Shown: positions 11,472 to 21,841 of the stretch, one piece after another | Layout of the letters: the number at the start of each line of letters is the position of its first letter | Position numbering within the stretch: position 1 is the stretch's first letter | Assembly (NCBI RefSeq): GCF_010093535.1 | Contig: NW_022985188.1 | Span: 858,653 to 922,652 of the forward strand | Reading direction: 5' to 3' | Length of the DNA: 64,000 nucleotides | DNA from: Lindgomyces ingoldianus | Lineage: Eukaryota; Ascomycota; Dothideomycetes; Pleosporales; Lindgomycetaceae | Position numbers and translations under genes: made by a program | The notes under the pieces: model-generated | Databases searched by the model: none | What the model was told of the DNA's origin: nothing | What the model saw: only the letters and a program-made list of their open reading frames with translations

Positions 11472-13046
11472 ATGGACTGCACGAACACATGGCTGGCCGA
11501 CGTCCACGCTGCAGGCGGCGATTTGGAGCCGCCACCCAAACCCGAAATCCCTGCTGAGTATTTGCAGAAGCCTCGAAGGCGACCCGCACCTGAGACTTAC
11601 CTAGCCTCTCCACCTTCCTGCATATGCGCATCTTTCGCACGACCGAAACGACGACGCGTTGTGCTCTCCGAGATCGATCCGCCGAATCAAAAGCGACAGC
11701 GAAGCCTCAACGCTGTAGCGCACGTCATGTCGCAGCGGTCGCCAACGAGGAAGTCGAGCAGGCAGACTGGGACGGCAGGCAAGGCGCGTATCACAACGAA
11801 GGAGGCGCCACCGGTGGAGGATGTCATAGCGGCAGTGGAGCATATTGTGCTTGGAACGCAGCATGTCATAGACCCTAATACGACACCACGGCCGACTCGT
11901 CAGAAGCGGGTAGCTCCTCCAGCGCTGCCAATTCCAGACCCGCACACCAGACCAGCGCCGATACTGACGCCCAGCGTATCCGAGGAGCAAGCAGGCGAGG
12001 ATACAGAAGCTGAGTCTGCCCATGAATCAACGACTTCGAAGCGGTCGCGCAGCCCAACCCGCCGCATGGTCGATCTTAAAGTCGCGAAGAAGCCCGTGGT
12101 CTCTAAGACGGCGACATCAAGCACAGACGTCCCTCAGGATGTGAAAACATTGTACAAGACAATTCAAGCGCTGGCAAGGAGATCGAAAGGCGTCATCCCG
12201 CTAGGCATCGAGGTACATCTCCAAAGAACACTAATCGCAGTCTCGTTGCTAACAGTTCGCCAGACTGAGGTGAAACAGGACTCCAACGGTGACCTTGACG
12301 ACTTGGAGGACTACATGGCAAAGACACCGAACGGCAAGACGCACGAAGAACTGAAGGACGAATTCAAAGGCATGCGGGACATTCGGAACGAGACCTCAGC
12401 ATGCAAAACGAAGCACCTCCACGAACCGAGCTGGAACGAACTTGTGCACAGCCAGATGCTGAAGCAAGCTGTGCTCGGTCGCCCTGGGTTCTCGTACTAC
12501 AACATCACCACTGCGCGTGTCATCAAGGAGCTTGTGCCAGGCAACGAATACGGCGAGCTTCTAAAGGGCAAGATGATCGACTTTGCTGTTACCCTTGGTC
12601 CTCCGCTAATACCTACGGCCAACGTCATCAACCGCCTGACTGCATCTCCCCGAAAACTTCAGCGTACCTGCAACCCCTCCGATTACTCTCCCCTCTGCTA
12701 CGAACCAGCTGTTCTTGGCATCGAGACAAAATCCCCCGACGGCGGTAGTGAGAACGGGGAGGTGCAACTATCCGTCTGGACAATGGCCTACTTCAACCGC
12801 CTGCGCCAGCTCATCCAGGATCCTGTGTCTATGACACTCCCTCTACTCTTGGTTGTGGACGCGCGCTGGAAGTTGTACTTTGCCAGTGACTTAGCACATG
12901 AGATTCATCTTATTGATGCTGTGGATATTGGCACTACGGCCGATATTATTGGATGTTATACTATCTTGGAGGCGTTGAGGGTGATATTTAAATGGGTGGA
13001 GGAGATATATAGCCCGTGGTTCTTGGAGGGACTGAAACCTGAATGA
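11472..13046 (+). CDS. PD-(D/E)XK nuclease-like fungal protein
   Basis: Single open frame of 524 residues starting 290 bp from the right edge of the AT-rich island. The N-terminal ~200 residues are disordered, rich in basic, Pro and Ser residues (KPRRRPAPET, RPKRRRV, KRSRSPTRR), with likely nuclear-localisation clusters. The C-terminal half is folded. It contains KMIDFAV (D370), then GIETKSP (E418, K420), which fits the D...ExK catalytic pattern of PD-(D/E)XK nucleases, followed by QLSVWTMAYFNRL and the typical PLLLVVDARWKLYFA strand. Family knowledge: these proteins are numerous, variable in copy and often sit in repeat-rich regions of Pezizomycotina; their role is unknown. Codon and GC composition are normal, so the gene itself has escaped RIP. 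A possible 43-bp intron at 12213-12255 was rejected because it shifts frame into a stop. Confidence 0.75.
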   Translation: MDCTNTWLADVHAAGGDLEPPPKPEIPAEYLQKPRRRPAPETYLASPPSCICASFARPKRRRVVLSEIDPPNQKRQRSLNAVAHVMSQRSPTRKSSRQTGTAGKARITTKEAPPVEDVIAAVEHIVLGTQHVIDPNTTPRPTRQKRVAPPALPIPDPHTRPAPILTPSVSEEQAGEDTEAESAHESTTSKRSRSPTRRMVDLKVAKKPVVSKTATSSTDVPQDVKTLYKTIQALARRSKGVIPLGIEVHLQRTLIAVSLLTVRQTEVKQDSNGDLDDLEDYMAKTPNGKTHEELKDEFKGMRDIRNETSACKTKHLHEPSWNELVHSQMLKQAVLGRPGFSYYNITTARVIKELVPGNEYGELLKGKMIDFAVTLGPPLIPTANVINRLTASPRKLQRTCNPSDYSPLCYEPAVLGIETKSPDGGSENGEVQLSVWTMAYFNRLRQLIQDPVSMTLPLLLVVDARWKLYFASDLAHEIHLIDAVDIGTTADIIGCYTILEALRVIFKWVEEIYSPWFLEGLKPE

Positions 13047-13270
13047 TATTGTTCTAGCAGACGCATAGCCGATAAAGGCTTAGTATATACCCATTTATTT
13101 GTTAATTAATTAGTGAAGTGATGCATACATAGTGCCTTTCTTATTCTTTGGATATTAACTTGGTCGTACCTAGTTAGCTAATGGTCCCGTTTTGGTTCCT
13201 ACATTGGATCCCGTTCCCGGTGCCTGGTTCTGGGTCTAGGCGAGATTTAATATGGTTAGAGATTTTGCTC
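13047..13270. other. 3' flank of the nuclease-like gene, no gene
   Basis: AT-rich flank, then a short run of moderately GC-rich sequence that leads into the first copy of the ~120-bp dispersed repeat. Nothing else seen. Confidence 0.5.
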
Positions 13271-13380
13271 GAACCTCCTGGTACCTACCCGCTCAGATTG
13301 CGTGAGGGGGGTTGAACACGTTCTGGTAGATGAAGGAGGTTGAGATTGGCATCAGATACCGCCACTTCTAGCCAGGAGGG
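13271..13380 (+). repeat. ~120-bp dispersed repeat, copy A
   Basis: Shares with three other places in the window (15850-15970, 22416-22536, 22580-22690) the order: GAGG/CTCC block, CGCTC, a TTGCGTGA-like word, GTTGAA, GTTCTGGT or GTTGGTGT, GAGGTTGAGATTGG, and the ending CAGATACCGCCACTT. No protein-coding signal. Confidence 0.65.
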
Positions 13381-14529
13381 CGCAAAGAGGTCCCCGAGTC
13401 ACCACGATCAGATTAGATGAATCTGGAACCAGGCACTCGGTGTCGAATACCGGGGACTAAACGAGGCTGTCCTTGGCGATTTGCGATCCAACGCTCGTCA
13501 CTTCGGTCTCGAAAAAACTTGGCGCTCCCGAATCTACAAGGGGCTCATGTACGGGTTGCCCCTCCCACAACCCCCGGCTGTCAACGCCACTTAGGGGCCA
13601 AATTTGACGATGAATCTCACGATTTTAATGCTCTTAATTAAGGATTTAATTCTGCCAAGTGTGCTTTTAATAATATAGAGAATTAGAGGCCTTTCACTAC
13701 TTTGTATAGCCTCCTCCTGCCTCTATTACAGCCATGCAGCGCTCTCTTATGTTTGTTACATACTTTAGAAAGTTAGATAGATTAAGCTTCTAATCTTCCT
13801 CTGCATATTAATATACTTCTTTTTAGAAACCTCCTGCTGATGCAATCCTTTAGGATCCTCTATACGTTTTTAATTAGGTTTAACTTAGGTAAATTAGCTA
13901 GCTATACTATACAGAGGATTCTAAGCTTATTGTGTATGTAACGGCGCAGGCAAGGCAATGGGTCCGAATGCGGTGTGAATCCACTCAGAGGCATATGGGA
14001 GTGCGTGGGGACTCAGAAACCTGGGAATTCTATTGACACCTATAGGCCTCGTACGAAAGGATATCAGAAAACTGGTAAGCTAGCTAAGGGGAGAGGTGCA
14101 GCTAGATACTTGGAGATAGGGGTAGCGCAGGGGGCAGGGCAGGGTCGGGGCAGATACGCGGAACCTTCGGATGTAGGTTCGTCAGGTAACTTTGAATGGA
14201 ACGATTCATGCGAATCGTTACAGTGCAGAGCTTAAGTCCTCCTAGCTGTATAAGATATGGCTCTATCTTCTATAAAAATAGGCACTACAGGCACAATCTC
14301 CCTACAGTAAAGTTTACTGTAGATGTTACCCTAATCCTTCTCTATTCCTATAAGAGGCCCTTTACTGTAGCTTGTTATACAGGCCTATATTATGTACACA
14401 GAATAACCTTAACATTTAGGTATGCAACAGCTTAGTAGATACTTCTCTTCTGTAAGGCCGAGATGGTCCTTACGCGCGACGGGTATATATACTATTCTGT
14501 ACGCAGAATCAACTGTTGGTTGATTATTC
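13381..14529. other. non-genic, two AT-rich RIP patches (about 13630-13930 and 14225-14470)
   Basis: Patches of TpA-rich, stop-rich sequence like that of the 5-11 kb island alternate with normal-composition DNA. The open frame at 13975-14235 has no recognisable feature. I read this as fragments of RIP-mutated repeats interspersed with other sequence. Confidence 0.5.
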
Positions 14530-15572
14530 GCACCTTTTTGGTTGTATTGGCGCAGTGGTACAGAGCTCCGTCCTTACATATTAGTCTGTTGCCGCAATAA
14601 TTGCATTCTTCCGCTTTAAGTCCTCTAACCTAATATCCTCTAGTCCTCTCAGCACTTTAAAGTGGTAGTGTTGTCCTGCCTCGTCTAGTCTTGATTTGTC
14701 CCATGTAAATGGTTCCGCCGTCTTCTCCGCTCTGTGGTAATCGCCAGCAGACTCTAGCTAATACTAATGAGGTCGCCCTTGAACAGCGTAAGCAACAGAA
14801 CGCCTGTCCTAATCAATACTAAGCATTTAACCTTGTCTTTAAGCGAGCCAGGCGGGTACATGTCTTAGGCCGTTCCACACCTTATGCACTGGGTTGTTTG
14901 CTCCTGTGGCTCTGTTGACAAACACCCCTCCAAAATCGCCAACAGTAATGGGATTAAAGAAAGATGAGGCTGCTGACATCGTTCAGCCTGCCTCCCATGT
15001 CTTAGTCGAGCGATAGCTGGTCGGCCGCACCGTGTCGCCCGTGTCGCTGCTGGTGGTACGCGCGAACCTGGGGTAACTGGTCGATGGCGTCGTAGCCTTG
15101 CGCGGATAGACCGCTACCTACACTTTGCACTTCGCACCCGAGGCATCCTTCAACAGCACATCATCTGCTAGGCCTTGCTTCGCAACAATCTCTTTAATTG
15201 CCCTCTCTAGCTCACCTGAATCGAATCGGCCTTGGACCTGGCCCTTGATCGTGAACCAGTGTCGCTGCTTTTGGATGATCTGGTCCAACAGCGACACGTA
15301 AGCGTCGATGCACTCGTCGACCGTCATGCGCAGCGGACCGAGCATGATTGCTATGAGCCTGTGCTTCTCGTCAGCGGTGCATTCAGCATGGCAGGGCAGT
15401 CACTATTGACCCGCCAGTGCTGGTACCCCCGATCAAGTCAAAGTAGTCGCAAAGGCTTCAGCGGTGATTCCGGGTCGATGATCTCCATCAGTTGCTTCAA
15501 GGTCTGCAGCGTCGACAGGCCGCGGACGCCACCGCCATCAAGAGCGAGCAGGCGAAGGTCACTTTCGGGCAT
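14530..15572 (-). pseudogene. patatin-like phospholipase domain of a fungal NLR, broken
   Basis: Read right to left from an ATG at 15572. It opens with the patatin oxyanion motif (LALDGGGVRGLSTLQ), then YFDLIGGTSTGG with the GxSxG nucleophile (about 15430-15405), then LGPLRMTVDECIDAYVSLLD and GRFDSGELERAIKEIV. Further on come FNPITVGDFGGVF...GANNPV and a tail of helical sequence (HFKVLRGLEDIRLEDL). These pieces lie in different frames, with at least two frameshifts (near 15440 and between 15400 and 15345) and several stops. An insertion of ~50 bp seems to sit right after the GTSTGG motif. The usual catalytic Asp motif (DGA/DGG before GANNPV) reads as VNRAT. Family knowledge: patatin domains serve as N-terminal effectors of patatin/NB-ARC/TPR fungal NLRs, where they act as lipid hydrolases. 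No NB-ARC is visible next to it. Confidence 0.75.
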
Positions 15573-15849
15573 GGTTGGAGATATGGATAGGGGTCAACGA
15601 AAGCGTTAGTCTGGAGGAGGGATAAACAAACGTGCACAACGCCAGAAGGAAGCAAACCTGCGCTCAGATGAGTGTTGTCCATCCTCAGCTTGACGAGGCT
15701 GTGGATGCAGGTGGTTCAGCTGCGATTGCTAAGCTATGCGGTCATTGGACGGCTCGGGGAAACGTTCAGCCGAGGTAGGACTAATATTTTAAGGGAAATC
15801 TAGAAGCGGGAAGGCCAGGTGGCGGTGCTCCCAAAGCTCTCTATAGTTT

Positions 15850-15970
15850 GCCATCGCTAGCAGGGAGGACGGCCGAGCCGCTCTGGCCAGGAGCTTGCGC
15901 TGGAGGCGCAGTAATTAGTTATTTGGGTGTGGAGGAAGAGGCCGAAACAAGCATCAGATGTCGCCACTCT
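15850..15970 (+). repeat. ~120-bp dispersed repeat, copy B
   Basis: GCTAGCAGGGAGGACGGCCG is nearly identical to the start of copy C (22416-22536). The copy ends in GCATCAGATGTCGCCACT, like copies A and D. Confidence 0.65.
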
Positions 15971-16542
15971 ATGCAAATGTTCGCTAAAATGTTTCCAAGC
16001 ACGGCCACACAGATCGGAGCTCTGGAAAGAGGCCAGCCCCCGGCCCGGAGCGGGACCCACTCCGGGAACCAACATAGTGTCTGTAGTTCGCCATGGTTCA
16101 TCAAGCCAGAAAATGTAGCTTCTAAACAGCACAAGAGGAGGTAAATAGATGTGTGCGATAGACTTTCTTTTTAGGCATAGACGCAATATGTATTCCTTAG
16201 GCGCCCACTTCCAGGGAAATGCCTACAGCGTGCCTAGGCTGTCAAGCCTCCGAACATGTGAGGGGATGACAAGCATCCCGGTCATCTCTTTCGGAAAGCA
16301 CTCATGCGCTGTTAGCATGAGTGATAACGTGTTGGATCAGTGAGCTGGACAGATAAGCGAACTCAATGTGTGCTAAGCCTAGCATGAATTAGCGTTGGTC
16401 CCCCTCAACGGTGCCCTTTATCTCAGCAAGCTCAGACAGGATGGGGAGAGAGCCTTGACAGGGGCAAGCCCCTGCTAGTAGCTTTAGTGGCGCAAGCCCC
16501 ATCTCTCTAGCTAATAAGGGTATAAGAAAGGCTTTCTCTCCC
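15971..16542. other. non-genic sequence up to the assembly gap
   Basis: No gene supported. Contains a perfect hairpin (16299-16323) and, at 16460-16540, GC-rich short motifs (GGCAAGCCCC, GCGCAAGCCCC) of the kind seen in fungal dispersed repeats. The assembly breaks off inside this repeat-like sequence. Confidence 0.5.
16299..16323. repeat. perfect inverted repeat (hairpin)
   Basis: CACTCATGC, 7-base loop GCTGTTA, then GCATGAGTG. A 9-bp perfect stem. No T-run follows on either strand and the role is unknown. Confidence 0.7.
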
Positions 16543-17507
16543 NNNNNNNNNNNNNNNNNNNNNNNNNNNNNNNNNNNNNNNNNNNNNNNNNNNNNNNNNN
16601 NNNNNNNNNNNNNNNNNNNNNNNNNNNNNNNNNNNNNNNNNNNNNNNNNNNNNNNNNNNNNNNNNNNNNNNNNNNNNNNNNNNNNNNNNNNNNNNNNNNN
16701 NNNNNNNNNNNNNNNNNNNNNNNNNNNNNNNNNNNNNNNNNNNNNNNNNNNNNNNNNNNNNNNNNNNNNNNNNNNNNNNNNNNNNNNNNNNNNNNNNNNN
16801 NNNNNNNNNNNNNNNNNNNNNNNNNNNNNNNNNNNNNNNNNNNNNNNNNNNNNNNNNNNNNNNNNNNNNNNNNNNNNNNNNNNNNNNNNNNNNNNNNNNN
16901 NNNNNNNNNNNNNNNNNNNNNNNNNNNNNNNNNNNNNNNNNNNNNNNNNNNNNNNNNNNNNNNNNNNNNNNNNNNNNNNNNNNNNNNNNNNNNNNNNNNN
17001 NNNNNNNNNNNNNNNNNNNNNNNNNNNNNNNNNNNNNNNNNNNNNNNNNNNNNNNNNNNNNNNNNNNNNNNNNNNNNNNNNNNNNNNNNNNNNNNNNNNN
17101 NNNNNNNNNNNNNNNNNNNNNNNNNNNNNNNNNNNNNNNNNNNNNNNNNNNNNNNNNNNNNNNNNNNNNNNNNNNNNNNNNNNNNNNNNNNNNNNNNNNN
17201 NNNNNNNNNNNNNNNNNNNNNNNNNNNNNNNNNNNNNNNNNNNNNNNNNNNNNNNNNNNNNNNNNNNNNNNNNNNNNNNNNNNNNNNNNNNNNNNNNNNN
17301 NNNNNNNNNNNNNNNNNNNNNNNNNNNNNNNNNNNNNNNNNNNNNNNNNNNNNNNNNNNNNNNNNNNNNNNNNNNNNNNNNNNNNNNNNNNNNNNNNNNN
17401 NNNNNNNNNNNNNNNNNNNNNNNNNNNNNNNNNNNNNNNNNNNNNNNNNNNNNNNNNNNNNNNNNNNNNNNNNNNNNNNNNNNNNNNNNNNNNNNNNNNN
17501 NNNNNNN
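16543..17507. other. assembly gap (965 N)
   Basis: Run of N bases. The flanks are repeat-like on the left and AT-rich RIP-like on the right, so the gap probably hides a repeat the assembler could not resolve. Confidence 0.99.
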
Positions 17508-17909
17508 GCTAATAATAGTTAGAATTTAGTAAAAAATATACTATTTTATAGCTACAGCTTGTTTTTACATTCTATTAAATTCTAAGCCTATTTAGACATA
17601 TAGTAGTAGAGATATTGTAAATCTAATTCTATTATAATGCTCTTGAAATAGGCCTATTTATAGAAAAAATCACAAAAGTCCCTCAGACGGCTAAGGAGAG
17701 AAACGCTACTGACAGGGGTCAGAAACCGCTAACCCCCCAGGCCATACTCTATTTGGAGTAGCAATATGCATGGTGGTTTGTGCGTCCTCGGTTCTCTCCT
17801 CACGTCTGAGCTAGCTGAGATAAGGTGCCCTCACCTTCATACACAGCCAGACCTCATAACCACTACCATTCTCTAATCAAGCCTTATTTTGTAACTATCC
17901 AAATTCACA
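17508..17909. other. AT-rich patch then promoter-like sequence
   Basis: 17508-17665 is AT-rich and stop-rich like the RIP island. The remainder has normal composition and leads to the ATG of the broken gene at 17910. No other gene seen. Confidence 0.45.
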
Positions 17910-18226
17910 ATGGATGAGGCAACCCGAAATCTCCATCACGACCTCGCTCGCAAGTTTGAGCACCATGGCTCCCGGATCGAGCAGATGTGGCGTTTTCTTG
18001 GCCAGGAACAGCGAGAGAAGATCCTTAGAGAGAGGCGTCTATAGACCGCTCTATCCTGAAAGACCCGCATGATACAAGCTTGGGCATCGTCTGCAGGTTG
18101 ATACTAGAGTAGAACCTATGCGATACCACTCCAGCTTCGTCAGACTTCCTTCTCGACATTCTCACATACAGAGCAACAACCACTCCCTTGACGAATGAAA
18201 ACAACATCACAAAACACGCGTTTTGA
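17910..18226 (+). pseudogene. 5' fragment of a conserved fungal gene of unknown function, frameshifted
   Basis: An ATG at 17910 opens a frame (MDEATRNLHHDLARKF, RIEQMWRFLGQEQREKI) that stops at about 18042. The sequence continues in another frame as LKDPHDTSLGIV, then a TAG, then ASSDFLLDILTYRATTT, and stops at 18226. The pieces match, from memory, the order of the N-terminus of a large lineage-specific protein family in Leotiomycetes and Sordariomycetes. In that family the region reads approximately LGNVYKFIPEWNL...DFLLDLLRHRATTS, so the TAG replaces a Trp codon, a G to A change. The rest of the gene is absent. Family assignment is by recollection only; function unknown. Confidence 0.5.
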
Positions 18227-18535
18227 CACAAAATTTATGAATTTGTATTCCCTGAAAAATGTCTGATGTGCCGGCTCAGGTTCTTAAGCGTTTTCGTCGT
18301 CTTTTGGAGAGGTTAGTATGTCCATGGTGAGGTGCATGTGTTGGTGGTAGGGCCCGAGCTTATCGGCCACTTTTTCTGCTACCAGAGTGGCCCGGCATCA
18401 GAGTCTCGGCCGAAATGGCGCACGGCCTCAACTCAACACACGGTCGACGCGTTGGAACGCTCGTGTCTTGACCTCAACCCATATACAGAGCTACGTTGTC
18501 GAGAATTCAAGGTCACCTACCGTCACATTGTCAAA
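18227..18535. other. upstream region of the 18536 gene
   Basis: About 310 bp without a supported gene. An open frame from 18332 runs into the coding exon at 18536 but lacks coding character before its internal ATG. Probably promoter and 5' UTR. Confidence 0.4.
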
Positions 18536-19787
18536 ATGCCAACGAGAAAGAGAGCGCTTGTAGAAGTCAATGCAAACGATTCGCGAGAACCAAAGCCAGC
18601 AAAAAGACCCAAACGCGGCCAAGAGAACGCGTCGGTACCACCAGAATTCAGGGAGAAGAGCACTGAAGCCCCCTTCACTGGCGGGCCAGCACATGTGAGT
18701 ACACCTAAGTGTGTTCGCAGGTAGAATGGCTCTACAACATGCTGACACTTATATCCACAAGGAGGTGTCAACCCTACAGCTAAAGTATGTAACGTACCCT
18801 AAACCATCGTACAGCGTAGACCCGGAAGATATCGAAACAGGGAAGGAAAGCCAACCGACCGCTGAAAAAGAGACGCCGTATGATGGTAAGCCCGCTGAGG
18901 AGTTCCCGGATTGGCCCTACGTAATCTCTGAAGCTACGGCCGAGCTCGTCACGAAGTATAGCCTCGAATCTACCAAGCGTAACCAGGATATTTTCAGCAT
19001 GTATGTCTCGAACGACTTTACCGGGAATGGGATGCAGGAGGTTATAGAGAACCAGCTCACAGGAATCAACACGCTCATGGCTAAGCGACGATTCCCGGCC
19101 GATGAGCTTGCTGTTGGGCTCTGGGTACGCTTGTCAGCTTTCGCCCACTGGGCTCAATCGCAACAACTAGGACCTTGGGTCATGATGGACGATGGTCAGC
19201 GCTGGGAGGACACTGTCGCAATGATTGGTATCGCAATCTTAACCACACTAAATGCTCTCGATCGGGCGAAGCTGCTGAAGAAGCACTCCCCTGTCAAGGA
19301 CCTCGGTCTGGTTCTCGCACTTCTTGGAGACTTCATTTGCGACTGTCTGGATCAAACTGCGACGATTCCATATCTATCATCGAATACTAGAGAAGTCTGC
19401 TGGCCCTACAAGATTGTCTCCTATGCTAAGGCCAGCAGTATCAAGATCAAGGGCGTCCATGGCATCGAAGGGAAGTTCGTACAAAGGTTTGATAACGAGG
19501 ATGAGGCGAACTATTGGAAGAGAAAAGAGTGTGTCGATCGCTGGGGTTGGGGTACAAAGGTAAGTAATATTTCATCCCAAATAACGTTGCCTAACGACCT
19601 GAAGTGGAAAATTCTCAGCAGAGAGCACGGCAGACAACACAACATATTCTATCGGGGTCCATCACTTGGAGGGAATGCCTTTGATATCACCAGCTGGCCC
19701 GCCGCTGAGAGGAGGAAGTACCACTTCGAAGACAAAGACCCCCTTGAGCCCCAAAACACTCTAGAGCCCCAAAACCCTCTAGTGTGA
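18536..19787 (+). CDS. lineage-specific protein of unknown function
   Basis: Three exons: 18536-18694, 18762-19559 and 19605-19787, giving 379 residues. Intron 1 (67 bp) has GTGAGT, a GCTGAC branch site and CAAG. Intron 2 (45 bp) has GTAAGT, CTAAC and GAAG. Both are phase 0 and leave one continuous frame. The N-terminal 50 residues are basic and disordered (PTRKRALVEV, KPAKRPKRGQ), suggesting nuclear location. The middle is helical (AELVTKYSLESTKRNQDIF; WVRLSAFAHWAQSQQLGPW). The end has KWKILSREHGRQHNIFYRG, and the C-terminus carries a short EPQN repeat. No known domain recognised. The start was chosen because the ATG follows TCAAA and begins the basic tract. It lies directly after the broken gene at 17910 and before a run of NLR debris. 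Confidence 0.65.
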
Positions 19788-20587
19788 CTCAAATGAACAG
19801 ATTGTGGAAATAGTCGCGCGAAGATGTAGTCTAGACATTGTATTCCGGATTAAACACGCAGGAGTACTGGAAGTAGTAAAGTGATCCAACTATACAGTAA
19901 TTAACGATTGAAGTGCTGCTACAAGTTATAGCTTGATTGCGACGCACGTACCCCAACTCTTTGATCAACGCACGTATTTATCACGACATACGAATTACGG
20001 GAGAGGAGATCACTATTATCCGTCGTATATGAGAAGGTCTACGCAACTCTCGTCACAACAAACTAAAGAATCACCGCATCCTTTACCGGCCACACTGTAT
20101 CTTCCTAGCAAGAGCAAGCCGCTTTTTTCCCTTTTTTGGTCCTTTGATGTCAGCGTGAGACGCGGAGGCCCCAGCGGAAGTGAAAGTCTCCTCGAGTTGG
20201 GCCGGGTTAGGAAATTGATATCTAAAATGTTTAAAAAAAAAAAGCATCAATTTTCTGCTATCCGCTCCATCTTAGATTCCACCGCTTTCATCTAACATGT
20301 GACCCAGGTCTATAGCAGATATCATTGAATCGACTTGAGCATGTCAGTCCGAAGCTCTTAGTCGTATTTTGCCTCGTAGTCTTCCTTTAATATCCAATTA
20401 TTGATTTCGTTTGTTATATGTGGACTTCGTCCGCATTTCACGATCCTGGTCCGAGCGTCGTCCGCATCCTCCATCCAGACGCCAACGCGTCCAGCTCCGC
20501 CTAATAAGAGAATGCGACGATACTATAAGACATGGACTCCCCCCATCCCCCAACAATACCCCCAAATTCTCTCAGCAAACCACAACC
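19788..20587. other. intergenic, promoter of the MDR gene
   Basis: 800 bp without a supported gene. Short overlapping frames show no domain. It contains a poly-A tract (about 20230-20243). The last 70 bp are C/A-rich, typical of a fungal core promoter and 5' UTR. Confidence 0.5.
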
Positions 20588-21696
20588 ATGGCCTTCTCTC
20601 CCATCCCCGCAACCATGAAAGCCTGGACATACTCCCGCCCAGGCCCGCACCGGAAAGTCCTCTCGCTCATAGAAGTCCCAACGCCTCCTCTCCCAACCGG
20701 CAGCCAACTCCTGTTCAAAGTCGCCTACGCGGGAATAGATCCTTCCAACACCGACGTGATGAGAATCCTACCCTCTCTTCTGGTGCGAAAGAACGCCATA
20801 CCCGGAAACGAGTTCTCGGGAACCATCATGGCCCGTGGTCCCGACGCACCGGACCACTTCGCAGTAGGCTGCAAAGTACTCTGCGTCCCTCCCAACGATG
20901 TGATTCTTAGAGGCAGAGGCCCGTTCTGCGAGTACATTTGTCTCGACAGTAAGACGAGCGCCATCGCACTTGTGCCTGAGGGCTTGACCATGGAAGAAGC
21001 ATCCTGTATCGGACAATGCGGTATCATGGCCATGCTGATCCATAAGCACGGGAAGCTCCACCAGGGAAACGGATACCGGATCTTGGTCAACGGTGCAAGT
21101 GGGGGCTGCGGGTCGATGTTCGTGCAAGCGGCCGTTGCTATTGGCGCAAAAGAAGTCGTGGGAGTATGCTCAGCGCCGAATGCGGAGTTCGTGCTGGGCT
21201 TGGGTGCAAGCAGGGCCATTGATTATCGCACGAATACCCCACTGCACGAGTATTTGGCGAAAGAGTATGGCACCCGGCCGTTTGACTTCGTGCTCGATAC
21301 TATCGGGGAGCAAGAGCTGTATACGAGGTCCCCGGGATTCTTGAAAGAGAATGGAGCATTCTTGAACATTGGGAATTATGCACATGGCAGGTTTTGGATG
21401 TTGGTGTATGTGATTCTCAACATTTTCTGGCCGTGGTGGCTGGGTGGGACGCCGAGGAAGTTTATCATTTTCGCTCCACGACGGGATCCGGAGCTTATGG
21501 TCAGGTTGATGGGTCTTGTTCATGATGAGAAGATTAAAGTTCATATTGAGAAGGTATTTGCGTTTGAGGAGTTGTGCGATGTGAGTGTCAGATTGGATTT
21601 AACGATCCCGATTACTGACTATACACACAGGCGTTAGATCTCGGAGACACGAAGAGAGTCCGTGGGAAAATGGTACTTAGGGTTTGCGGAGATTAG
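20588..21696 (+). CDS. MDR-superfamily NAD(P)H-dependent oxidoreductase (zinc-alcohol-dehydrogenase-like)
   Basis: Two exons, 20588-21580 and 21631-21696, with a 50-bp intron (GTGAGT...TACTGACT...ACACACAG), giving 352 residues. The start has a good context (CACAACCATGGCC). The N-terminal GroES-like barrel shows SQLLFKVAYAGIDPSNTDVM, GNEFSGTI and VGCKVLCVP. The Rossmann nucleotide-binding motif is VNGASGGCGSMFVQAAVAIG, and FDFVLDTIGE and GAFLNIGNY follow as usual in the quinone-reductase/Yim1-like branch. The structural-zinc Cys cluster of true alcohol dehydrogenases is not visible, so a zinc-independent reductase is more likely. A hydrophobic stretch (WMLVYVILNIFWPWWLGG) resembles the membrane-touching segment of Yim1-type proteins. 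Substrate unknown. Intact and normal in composition despite its decayed neighbours. Confidence 0.85.
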
Positions 21697-21817
21697 ATTC
21701 TGTGGAGTGTTTGTATTGGAAAGCTTTTCGCTGTTCATGAGCTAAATAAAGGTGTGACTACTAATTACTCTAATTTTTTGTAAACCTTGAGTCTATTAAG
21801 CACCCGCGAACCAAGCT

Positions 21818-21837
21818 AAAAAAAAAAAAAAAAAAAA
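21818..21837 (+). repeat. 20-bp poly(A) tract
   Basis: Twenty uninterrupted A immediately precede the TPR gene fragment. It may be the scar of a retrotransposition event or a simple slippage tract. Confidence 0.95.
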
Positions 21838-21841
21838 GGAC

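Noticed and set aside
12213..12255. Possible 43-bp intron (GTACAT...CTAACAG) in the PD-(D/E)XK-like gene
   Set aside because: Removing it shifts frame into a TGA within a few codons, while the unspliced frame is open to the end.
14541..14565. GGCGCAGTGGTACAGAGC resembles a tRNA A-box
   Set aside because: No B-box follows on either strand, and the sequence reads as the tail of the patatin pseudogene.
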